Part shown: piece after piece, positions 17,864 through 24,930 of the stretch | Layout: every line of letters starts with the position of its first letter | Position numbering within the stretch: position 1 is the stretch's first letter | Assembly: GCA_016712635.1 (NCBI GenBank) | Contig: JADJQS010000009.1 | Span: 1-25,505, forward strand | Origin: Gammaproteobacteria bacterium | GTDB lineage: Bacteria > Pseudomonadota > Gammaproteobacteria > SZUA-140 | Reading direction: 5' to 3' | Length of the DNA: 25,505 nt | Translations under genes and position numbers: made by a program | Notes under the pieces: model-generated | Database searches by the model: none | Seen by the model: the letters and a program-made list of their open reading frames with translations, nothing else | Told to the model about the DNA's origin: nothing

Positions 17864-17974
17864 CTACTCCTACTCAATCGTCTCCGACGGCTTGCTCGAT
17901 ACGTCGTAGACCACCACCCGCCACGGGATAATCCTGGTCGACCAGCCTTTGATTGGCGACAGAATGCGCGGTCC
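17864..17974 (-). pseudogene. Remnant of the GMP synthase (guaA) C-terminus
   Basis: Directly after the lysS stop, the same frame reads RVVVYDVSSKPSETIE, TAG, GAG, TAG. GuaA proteins end in a form of RVVYDVSSKPPATIEWE. The match therefore continues to the exact last codon if the first TAG is a TGG tryptophan with one G-to-A change. The residues before it (PIKGWSTRIIPW) resemble GuaA little or not at all, so only about 17 codons are convincing. No start or ribosome site is seen. It is too short to be active and looks like a scar of an old rearrangement. The remaining gap up to 17741 is AT-rich and holds nothing else that I recognise. Confidence 0.5.
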
Positions 17975-19462
17975 CTACTCCGGCTTCATATGCGGAAACA
18001 GCAGCACATCCCGTATTGATGCGGAATCGGTGAACAGCATCACCAGGCGGTCGATGCCGATGCCTTCGCCGGCGGTCGGCGGCATGCCGTGCTCCAGTGC
18101 GCGGATGTAGTCGGCGTCGAACAGCATCGCCTCCTCGTCGCCGGTTTCGCGCGCCTGCAACTGTGTCCGGAAGCGCTCCGCCTGGTCCTCGGCGTCGTTC
18201 AGCTCGGTGAAACCGTTGGCGATCTCGCGGCCGCCGATGAACAGCTCGAAGCGGTCGGTCACGGCCGGGTCGGCGTCGTTGCGCCGCGCCAGCGGCGACA
18301 CCTCGGTGGGATACTGGGTGATGAAGGTCGGCTCGTGCAGCTTCGACTCCACCGTCTGCTCGAACAGCTCGAGCTGCAGCTTGCCGAAACCGTAATCGTC
18401 CTTCGCCGCGAAGCCGCGCGCGCGCAGCAGGGCGCGCAATTTCGTCGCATCAGTGAGATCGGACGGCGGAATCTCCGGGTTGTAGTGCAGGATCGCCTCG
18501 GGCAGGCTCAGGCGGCGGAACGGGCGGCCGAAATCGAATTGCGCGCCCTGGTACTCGAAGGCGGTCGCGCCGTGCACGTGCAGGCTCAGCCCGCGCAGCA
18601 TTTCCTCGGTCAGGTCCATCAGGTCGTGGTAATCCACGTAGGCCTGGTAGAACTCGAGCATGGTGAACTCGGGATTGTGGCGCGTCGACAGCCCCTCGTT
18701 GCGGAAGTTGCGATTGATCTCGAACACGCGCTCGAAGCCGCCGACCACCAGGCGCTTCAGGTACAGCTCGGGCGCGATGCGCAGGTAGAGCGGGATGTCG
18801 AGCGCGTTGTGGTGCGTCTTGAACGGGCGCGCCGCCGCGCCGCCGGGCAGCACCTGCATCATCGGCGTCTCCACCTCTATGAAGGCGCGCTCGGTGAGGA
18901 AACGGCGGATGTAATCGACGACGGCGGTGCGCACGCGGAAGGTGCGCCGGGTGACCTCGCTCATGATCAGGTCGAGATAACGCTGGCGGTAGCGCATCTC
19001 CTGGTCGGCGATCCCGTGGTATTTGTCCGGCAGCGGGCGCAGCGCCTTGGTCAGCAGGCGGATCGCATCGACCTTCACCGACAGCTCGCCGGTCTTGGTC
19101 TTGAACAGCACGCCTTCGGCGCCGAGGATGTCGCCGATGTCCCAGCGCTTGAATTCGTCGTAGGCCTCGGGCGAGATCACATCGCGCTGAATGTAGAGCT
19201 GGATCTGGCCCGACATGTCCTGCAGGTGGACGAAGCTCGCCTTGCCCATCAGCCGGCGCGTCATCATGCGGCCGGCCACCTTCACCCGCCGGGCGTCGCG
19301 CTCGAGCGCCTCCGCATCGGCGGCATCGTATTCCGCGTGCAGCTCGCCGGCGACCACGTTGCGGCGGAAATCGGTCGGGAACGGGTTGCCGCGCTCGCGC
19401 AGGGCGGCGAGCTTGTCGCGCCGTTGCGCGACCTGTTCCTGTTCGTCGTGTTCTTCCGTCAT
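17975..19462 (-). CDS. lysS: Lysyl-tRNA synthetase, class II
   Basis: 495-residue class IIb synthetase charging tRNA-Lys. The N-terminal OB fold includes VKVAGRMMTRRLMGKASFVHLQD. Catalytic motif 1 is in VVDYIRRFLTERAFIEVETP, motif 2 in FRNEGLSTRHNPEFTMLEFY and motif 3 in GIGIDRLVMLF (about 467-477). LPGGAAARPFKTHHNALD and RIAPELYLKRLVVGGFERVF are strong family signatures. The ATG at 19462 has AGGAG six bases upstream (CCAGGAGCGTC), so the longer open frame upstream, which crosses repeats, is rejected. It is downstream of prfB on the same strand as in the classical prfB-lysS operon, but separated by a 269-base repeat region. Confidence 0.97.
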   Translation of the reverse strand: MTEEHDEQEQVAQRRDKLAALRERGNPFPTDFRRNVVAGELHAEYDAADAEALERDARRVKVAGRMMTRRLMGKASFVHLQDMSGQIQLYIQRDVISPEAYDEFKRWDIGDILGAEGVLFKTKTGELSVKVDAIRLLTKALRPLPDKYHGIADQEMRYRQRYLDLIMSEVTRRTFRVRTAVVDYIRRFLTERAFIEVETPMMQVLPGGAAARPFKTHHNALDIPLYLRIAPELYLKRLVVGGFERVFEINRNFRNEGLSTRHNPEFTMLEFYQAYVDYHDLMDLTEEMLRGLSLHVHGATAFEYQGAQFDFGRPFRRLSLPEAILHYNPEIPPSDLTDATKLRALLRARGFAAKDDYGFGKLQLELFEQTVESKLHEPTFITQYPTEVSPLARRNDADPAVTDRFELFIGGREIANGFTELNDAEDQAERFRTQLQARETGDEEAMLFDADYIRALEHGMPPTAGEGIGIDRLVMLFTDSASIRDVLLFPHMKPE

Positions 19463-19483
19463 GACGCTCCTGGCTGGGGATAG

Positions 19484-19516
19484 ACCCCGTTTATTGAAAA
19501 AACGAAAAAACGGGGT
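19484..19516. repeat. Inverted repeat in the lysS leader
   Basis: ACCCCGTTT (19484-19492) and AAACGGGGT (19508-19516) flank a short A-rich loop. It begins about 20 bases upstream of the lysS ATG. The poly-A side and GC stem could work as a terminator on the plus strand or as a leader hairpin, but it also abuts the larger repeat array. Confidence 0.55.
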
Positions 19517-19522
19517 TTGTCT

Positions 19523-19721
19523 CGAATGGCACTTACTTAAGCGCCCTTGTCCGGGAAACGGCGCTTTGAGCCATGAAATGCACAACACGTAGCCCGCATG
19601 CAGCACAGCGGAATGCGGGGAAAAATATCAGTAGCGGCGCAGACCCCCGGATTGCGCTGCGCTCCATCCGGGCTACATATCGTGGATATCATGAAATCTG
19701 TCCTTAAGTATGTGCCATTCG
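19523..19721. repeat. Outer inverted repeat of the prfB-lysS spacer
   Basis: CGAATGGCACTTACTTAAG at 19523-19541 is repeated inverted at 19703-19721 with one mismatch. Similarity extends outward to GGGG at both ends (GGGG..TGTC versus GGGGCAGAC). The arms enclose the paired palindromes at 19589-19676. Terminal inverted repeats around a small non-coding core suggest a MITE-like element of about 220 bases; no target duplication could be confirmed by eye. Confidence 0.65.
19589..19676. repeat. Head-to-head pair of REP-like palindromes
   Basis: Two 32-base units (19589-19620 and 19645-19676) are inverted copies with about five differences. Each unit is itself a hairpin: CCCGCAT...ATGCGGG in the left and CCCGGAT...ATCCGGG in the right. 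The paired differences keep the stem intact. The right unit contains ATTGCGCTGCGCTCCAT. This layout is typical of bacterial REP pairs (BIME-like). Confidence 0.7.
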
Positions 19722-19731
19722 GGTCTGCCCC

Positions 19732-20829
19732 CTATACACCCTGCTTGAGGCTGGCCTCGATGAACTGGTCCAGCGCACCGTCGAGCACCGCCTGTGTGTT
19801 GCCCGTCTCGATGCCGGTGCGCAGGTCCTTGATGCGCGACTGGTCGAGCACGTAGGAACGTATCTGGTTGCCCCAGCCGATGTCGCTCTTGCTGTCCTCC
19901 AGCGCCTGCTTCACCGCGCTGCGCGCGTTCAGTTCGCGCTCGTAGAGCTTGGCCTTGAGCTGCTTCATCGCGGTGGCGCGGTTCTTGTGCTGGGAGCGGT
20001 CGCTCTGGCAGGCGACCACGATGCCGCTCGGCATGTGGGTGATGCGGATCGCCGATTCGGTGCGGTTGACGTGCTGGCCGCCGGCGCCGCTCGCGCGATA
20101 GGTGTCTACCTTGAGGTCGGCCGGATTGATGTCGATCTCGATGTCGTCGTCCACCTCCGGCGACACATAGACCGCGGCGAAGGAGGTATGGCGGCGATTG
20201 CCGGAATCGAACGGGATTTGCGCACCAGCCGGTGCACGCCGGTCTCGGTGCGCAGCCAGCCGTAGGCGTATTCGCCGTCGAACTTCACCGTCGCGCTCTT
20301 GATGCCCGCCACCTCGCCCGCCGAGGCCTCGATCAGCTCGGTCTGGTAGCCGTGCGCCTCGCCCCAGCGCAGGTACATGCGCAGCAGTATCTCCGCCCAG
20401 TCCTGCGCCTCGGTGCCGCCGGAGCCGGCCTGGATGTCGAGGAAGGCGTTGCTGGAGTCCATCTCCCCCGAGAACATGCGGCGGAACTCCATCGCCGCGA
20501 GCTGGCGCTCGAATTCGTCCAGGTCGGCGATCACCGCGGCGGCGGTATCCGCGTCGCCCTCCGCGTCGGCGAGCTCGAGCAGTTCGCGCGCCTCGCCCAG
20601 GCCTCCCCCGAGCCTGTCGGTTCCGCCCACCGCCTCCTGCAGCCGCACCCGCTCGCGTCCCAGTTCCTGCGCGCGCTGCGGGTTGCTCCACACCGCCGGA
20701 TCCTCCAGCTCGCGCCCGACCTCGATCAGCCGTTCACGTTTGGTAGCGAGGTCAAAGATACCTCCCCAGGTCCGCGAGGCGGCCCTGCATGTCCTTGATG
20801 CGCGTGAAAACGAGGTTGAGCTCGAGCAT
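19732..20829 (-). CDS. prfB: Peptide chain release factor 2
   Basis: RF2 recognises UGA and UAA and triggers peptide release. The start ATG at 20829 gives MLELNLVFTRIKDMQG. After 24 further codons an in-frame TGA is followed by the +1 frame (DLATKRERLIEVGRELEDP), the classic RF2 programmed frameshift (separate entry). Later come SGGTEAQDWAEILLRMYLRW and the catalytic GGQ in RASGAGGQHVNRTESAIRI. A second, unprogrammed shift near 20213 removes one C exactly at the stop-codon recognition tripeptide: RLVRKSPFDSG is split into RLVRKS and FDSGNRRHTSFAAVY. I judge that second shift to be an error because both sides are well conserved. The gene ends at the TAG at 19732. It lies between recJ and lysS on the same strand. 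Confidence 0.95.
20752..20767 (-). promoter_or_regulatory. Programmed +1 frameshift site of prfB
   Basis: On the minus strand GGGGAGG-TAT-CTT-TGA-C is read as Tyr-Leu followed by the early UGA stop. The slippery CTT, the UGA with a following C, and the Shine-Dalgarno-like GGGGAGG three bases upstream match the known RF2 autoregulatory signal. When RF2 is scarce, ribosomes slip +1 into the GAC CTC frame. Confidence 0.92.
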
Positions 20830-20900
20830 GTTGTCCGCCAATGAATTGAAGCAGGGCATTGTACTACACCGGAAATCCCAAACGGAAATCCCGTAGCGTC

Positions 20901-20967
20901 GTTATTCCCGCGGAAGCGGAATCCAGAATGCGCGGAAACCCTGGATGCCCGCGTACGCGGGCATGAC
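20901..20967. repeat. ATTCCCGC-type palindromic repeat between recJ and prfB
   Basis: The left unit (20901-20926) and right unit (20941-20967) are inverted copies of the widespread CATTCCCGCG...CGGGAATCCAG type of repeat. The left has ATTCCCGCGGAAGCGGAAT (one G shorter than a perfect stem); the right has ATGCCCGCGTACGCGGGCAT. The base changes again fall in pairs. Translation of such repeats yields spurious peptides (SCPRTRASRVSAHSGFRFRG), which I reject as coding. The remainder of the 165-base recJ-prfB gap shows nothing else. Confidence 0.65.
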
Positions 20968-20994
20968 GAACTGCTGGACATTCCGCGGCGATCC

Positions 20995-22744
20995 TCAGTC
21001 GACGATGTGCTCGATGATCAGTTGCGGACTGCGCTGGCCGCGGTACTCGTTGACGTCCAGCCGGTAGGCGATGCGGATCTCGCCCTGTCCCGCCGGGAGC
21101 GCCTCCGCCCCGGTATTGAACGCGATGGCGTCCACATGTCGCATGGTCCCCGGCAGCCGGAGCACCAGCTTGAGATGGCGCTCCCCGACGCGGCGCCGCT
21201 GCGTTATCTCGAAGCGCCCGTCGAACACCGGCTCGGGGAAGCCCTGTCCCCAGGGGCCGGCCTCGCGCAGCAGCTCGGCAAGGTCGAGCGAGATCTCCTC
21301 CGCGGCGAGCTCGCCGTCGCTGTAGATCACCCCGCGCAGCTCGGCCGGATCGAGATGGCGGCGCACCTCCGCCTCGAAGGCGTCCCGGAAGGCCGGGAAA
21401 TCCTCCGCACGCAGGGTCAGGCCGGCCGCCATCGCGTGTCCGCCGAAGCGGATGATCAGTCCGGGATGCCGCGTCGCCACCGCGTCGAGCGCGTCGCGGA
21501 TATGCAGGCCGGCGACCGAGCGCGCCGAGCCCTTGATCTCGCCATCCCCACCCGGCGCGAAGGCGATAACCGGGCGATGCAACTGTTCCTTCAGGCGCGA
21601 CGCCAGGATCCCGATCACGCCCTGATGCCAGTCCTCGTGATACAGGCACAGGCTCACGCCCTCGGCGTCCGGCCGCGCGTCGGCGGCGAGGAGGCCGAGG
21701 CAGGCCTGGGCCTGGACCTGCATCTCGCCCTCGATGCGCCTGCGCTCGCGGTTGAGTTCGTCGAGCCGCTCCGCCATCGCGAGGGCGGCGGCCTCGTCGT
21801 CGCACAGCAGGCATTCGATGCCGAGCGACATGTCCTCGAGCCGGCCGGCGGCATTGAGGCGCGGACCGAGGGCGAAGCCGAGGTCCGTCGCGGTGAGCCG
21901 CGCCGCATCGCGCTTCGCCACCCGGCCCAGCGCGCGGATGCCCGCGCAGCCCGCCCCGCGCCGGATGCGCGCGAGCCCCTGCGCCACCAGGGTGCGGTTG
22001 TTCTGGTCGAGCACCGCCACGTCGGCCACGGTGCCGAGCGCCACCAGGTCGAGCAGTTCGGCGAGCCTGGGCTCGTTGATCCGCGCGCGGCGAACCATCC
22101 CGCCTCGCGCAGCCGCCTGCGCAGCGCCAGCATGACGTAAAGATCACGCCGACGCCGGCCAGGCACTTGCTCGGAAACGCGTCGCCGGGCTGGTTCGGGT
22201 TCACGATCACGGCGGCTGCCGGGAGCTGCCGTCCCGGCAGGTGGTGATCGGTGATCAGCACGCGGATGCCGCTCTGGTTCGCCGCCGCCACGCCCTCGAC
22301 GCTGGAGATGCCGTTGTCCACCGTGATGATCAGTTCGGGTGGCCGCTCGGGATTCTGGCGTTGCGCGAGCGCGACGATCTCGGGCGTGAGACCGTAGCCG
22401 TATTCAAAGCGGTTGGGCACAAGGTAGTCGACCGAGCGCGCGCCCATCATGCGCAGGGCGCGCATGGCAAGCGCGCAACTGGTCGCGCCGTCGGCGTCGA
22501 AATCGCCGACGATCAGGATGCGGCCGCCGGATTCCAGCAATTCATGCAGCAGTTCCGCCGCAGCATCGCAGCCGGACAGCAGCTCCACCGGCAGCAGGCT
22601 TTCGAGCGAGCGCTCGAGTTCGCGCGCGGTGCCGATACGCCGGCCGGCGTAGATGCGCTTCAGCACCGGATGCAGGTCGGCCGGGAAACCGTTTTCCGCG
22701 TCCGACGCAGCGGGCTGCCGGCGTTGAATGAGGAAATTTGTCAT
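20995..22744 (-). CDS. recJ: Single-stranded-DNA exonuclease RecJ (two frameshifts)
   Basis: 5'-3' single-strand exonuclease used in recombination and repair, of the DHH phosphoesterase superfamily. From the ATG at 22744: motif I ILIVGDFDADGATSCALA, then ITVDNGISS, the DHH motif VLITDHHLPG, and VIVNPNQPGD..FPSK.LAGVGV. Two shifts in about 22085-22150 place YVMLALRRRLREAGWF in one frame and RINEPRLAELLDLVALGTVAD in the next. The DHHA1 part is intact, with ALGPRLNAAGRLEDMSLG, HEDWHQGVIGILASRLKE and FGGHAMAAGLTL. The OB-like end is LDVNEYRGQRSPQLIIEHIVD. Length is about 583 codons, normal for RecJ. The ATG overlaps the upstream rpfE-like stop as ATGA, so the two are translationally linked. Confidence 0.94.
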
Positions 22745-23799
22745 CGTTGTCCTTCCAGGTGCCGGCGCGATTCCCGGACGAAGGCGGTGAACGGCCGCGC
22801 GCGGCGCCACCAGCGCCGCGCCAGTTTCGGTGTGACATGATAATCGAGCGCGCCGCCCCCGCCTATGTCGATGGCGGCGACCCTCCCGCCGCGCACCAGG
22901 GTCCACAGCGGTTCGAACCAGCGCTCGTCCAGCGCCCGCATCCCCGCGTGCCATTCCTCCACGTCGCCGAGCAGCGCCGGCGCGGCGAGGTGGTCGAGCA
23001 CGACGAGGTGGCGGCCGGCGCCGGCGCCGCCGAACCAGGCGGCGGCGTCCGCCGGCAGGCCGCGCGGCGCGAGTCCCGCATTCAGGGCGAGCCCGCGTGC
23101 GAGCGGATGTTCGCTCCACACCTGAGTAATGCGTGCCGGCCCCGCCGCCGGCAGGGTGCCGCCGCCCCAGAACCATACGCTGTTGATCTCGGCCTCCCCG
23201 CGCGCCTTGCGATGTTGATTGACCTCGCTGGCGTGCAGCAGCATCTGGATCTCGTTGAGCAGCCGGCGCCATCGCGCGCGTCCCCGCCCTGCGGGAGGTG
23301 CGGCCGGATGTCCTGTCCCAGCACCATGTCGAGGGAGTGAAGTCCACGGCAGGCGCCTGCGGCAGACGGAGTACCAGCGCGCGGGGTCAGGCGCCTCCGG
23401 CACCACCGCGTGCGCCAGGTCGAATCGGCAAGGTGTCGCCCGATTTCCCCGCACAGGGCGGCGGCCTCTTCCCGGCGCACCGGTCCGCCCCGGTCAGCAC
23501 CACCCGATCCTGGCCGACGCGCAGGTGCACCGGATCCGCGCGCAGGCAATAGCCGCCCCGGGCTGCCGCCGTCGGACAGCAGCGTCAGCGGCGCCGCGGG
23601 CAGTTCGGCCGCGCCGTGCACCGATGCCGAAGGCGCTGAACAGGTCGGCCGTCAGCCCGCCGCGTCCGGCCGGCTGCGCCTCGGCGCGGGCTAGCAAACG
23701 GGTCAGTGCGCCCGCCCCCGCCGCATCATCCCCGGCCGCGCCGCGCGGGCCGAACAGGCCCGGGATCAACAGAACCAGCTCCGGCGCTGCAGCCCCCAC
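22741..23799 (-). CDS. RpfE-type / phosphoglycerate-mutase-like protein (frameshifted)
   Basis: Resembles the conserved gene just upstream of recJ in many gammaproteobacteria, called a regulatory protein of RpfE type or a cofactor-independent phosphoglycerate-mutase-like protein. Reconstructed pieces: ELVLLIPGLFGPRG and LTRLLARAE at the N-terminus; LPAAPLTLLSDGGSPG; DMVLGQDIRPHLPQG; then a long clean frame with RRLLNEIQMLLHASEVNQHR and EINSVWFWGGGTLP, followed by WTLVRGGRVAAIDIGGGGAL. At least three shifts occur between 23300 and 23650. The start is the GTG at 23799 behind AGGGAG, 18 bases after the pilin stop. A metabolic mutase activity is not established; the name follows position and similarity recalled from the rpf region of Xanthomonas. 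Confidence 0.75.
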
Positions 23800-23817
23800 C
23801 TCAGTCTCCCTGTGGCA

Positions 23818-24261
23818 TCAGCGCGGCCAGCATCCCGCCTGTTCCGGATCGTCGAGGCCGGGGCCGTTCTGGTCGATCGTCAGGATCCCGCACGCGTCGT
23901 GGACCTGGTCGGTCCCGGTGCGTGGCGTGGCGCGGGCGCGGAAGGCGGTCATCGGGTCCACCACTGCCTCCAGCGTGATGCGGTAATGGCCGGCCGGAGA
24001 ATCGACCTCCTCGGCCGGCCAGCCCAGCGCCGTAAGCCCTTCGGCGTAATGCTGATGTGTGGCGCGATAGCGCTCCTGCTCAAGCTGGATCCTGAACAAT
24101 TCCATCGTCGCGTCCGTGCGCCGGCTCTTGCGCACCATGTCGTGATACGAGGGAAAGGCGATGGTGATCAATATGCCCAGGATGGCCAGCGCGGCCAGCA
24201 GTTCGATCAAGGTGAAACCGTCCTTCCCGTGTCCGTGTACGTCCCTGTCCCGGCGCGGCAT
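23818..24261 (-). CDS. pilE: Type IV pilin-like protein, PilE family
   Basis: 147-residue prepilin from the ATG at 24261, which has an excellent AGGAGGGAT ribosome site. A short basic leader ends at Gly before FTLIELLAALAILGILITIAFPSY, the type III signal with Glu at +5 and the N-terminal alpha-helix. The C-terminal disulfide region (DACGILTIDQNG to GCW) is typical of PilE minor pilins. It would be cut and N-methylated by PilD and incorporated into type IV pili or a pseudopilus. The gene is divergent from fimT-pilW. In other gammaproteobacteria pilE usually follows pilY1 in the same direction, so this arrangement is rearranged or local. Confidence 0.88.
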   Translation of the reverse strand: MPRRDRDVHGHGKDGFTLIELLAALAILGILITIAFPSYHDMVRKSRRTDATMELFRIQLEQERYRATHQHYAEGLTALGWPAEEVDSPAGHYRITLEAVVDPMTAFRARATPRTGTDQVHDACGILTIDQNGPGLDDPEQAGCWPR

Positions 24262-24412
24262 GATCCCTCCTCCCTGGGTTGTGTCCGCCTGCCGCGGCAC
24301 CGATTGTCTCGCGCCCGGCGCGGCGCTAGACTACGACGAGCCGCACGGATCGCGGCTGCGGCAGTCTCCTTGACCGCCGGTATGCGTCTGATCGTTGGCA
24401 AACGGATTTGCT

Positions 24413-24930
24413 ATGCGATGCACTCTACCACACGGCTTCACCCTCATCGAGCTGATGCTGGCGCTCGCGGTGCTGTCCGTGCTCGCGGTCACCGCCGCCC
24501 CTCGTTGCTCGACCTGCTCGGCCGCCAGCGCCTGCGCGGGGCCGCGGAAAACCTCCGCGGCGACCTGCTGCTCGCGCGCGCCGAGGCGCTGCGGCTGAAC
24601 CTCCCGGTCAGTGTCTCGTTCCGGATCGACACGGAAGACGCACACTGGTGCTACGGCCTGAGCGACACCGGTCCGTGCGACTGTGCGACGGACGGCGCCT
24701 GCCGGGTCGCGGACGCGCCTGTGCACGGCGCATCCGCGGAACGGTTCCGGCGCATCGCGCTCGCCACCAACCTGCGCCAGGAGACGGCGACGTTCCAGCC
24801 CGCGCGCGGCACGGTCAACGCAGGCACGGTGACGCTCACTGCGGGCGCGCAGGCGGTGGACGTCGTGCTGAGCGCGCTCGGCCGGGTGAGGCTCTGCTCC
24901 GACCACCTGGGAGGGTATCCGACATGCTGA
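24413..24930 (+). CDS. fimT: Minor pilin FimT/FimU (one frameshift)
   Basis: GspH/FimT-type pseudopilin. The ATG at 24413 gives MRCTLPHG, then the cleavage site and FTLIELMLALAVLSVLAVTA. One C is missing near 24500, after which the sequence continues in the next frame as LLDLLGRQRLRGAAENLRGD and LLLARAEALRLNLPVSVSF, a very typical FimT block. The C-terminal part includes CYGLSDTGPCDC and RFRRIALATN, a GspH-domain pattern, and ends at the TGA at 24928-24930. It overlaps pilW by seven bases (ATGCTGA), so the pair is an operon. A longer upstream TTG start at 24395 is less likely. Confidence 0.87.

Noticed and set aside
18089..19483. Long plus-strand open frame opposite lysS (also 9979-11361 opposite sdhA and 21007-22140 opposite recJ)
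   Set aside because: Antisense frames stay open because of high GC codon usage; their residues are low-complexity and match no family, while the opposite strand carries clear conserved genes.
19463..19606. A longer LysS N-terminus running upstream of the ATG
   Set aside because: It would translate through the palindromic repeats; the ATG at 19462 has an AGGAG site and starts the normal LysS N-terminus.
20830..20981. Coding extension upstream of prfB (peptide with SCPRTRASRVSAHSG)
   Set aside because: This is the usual spurious translation of an ATTCCCGC repeat; the prfB ATG and frameshift site lie downstream.
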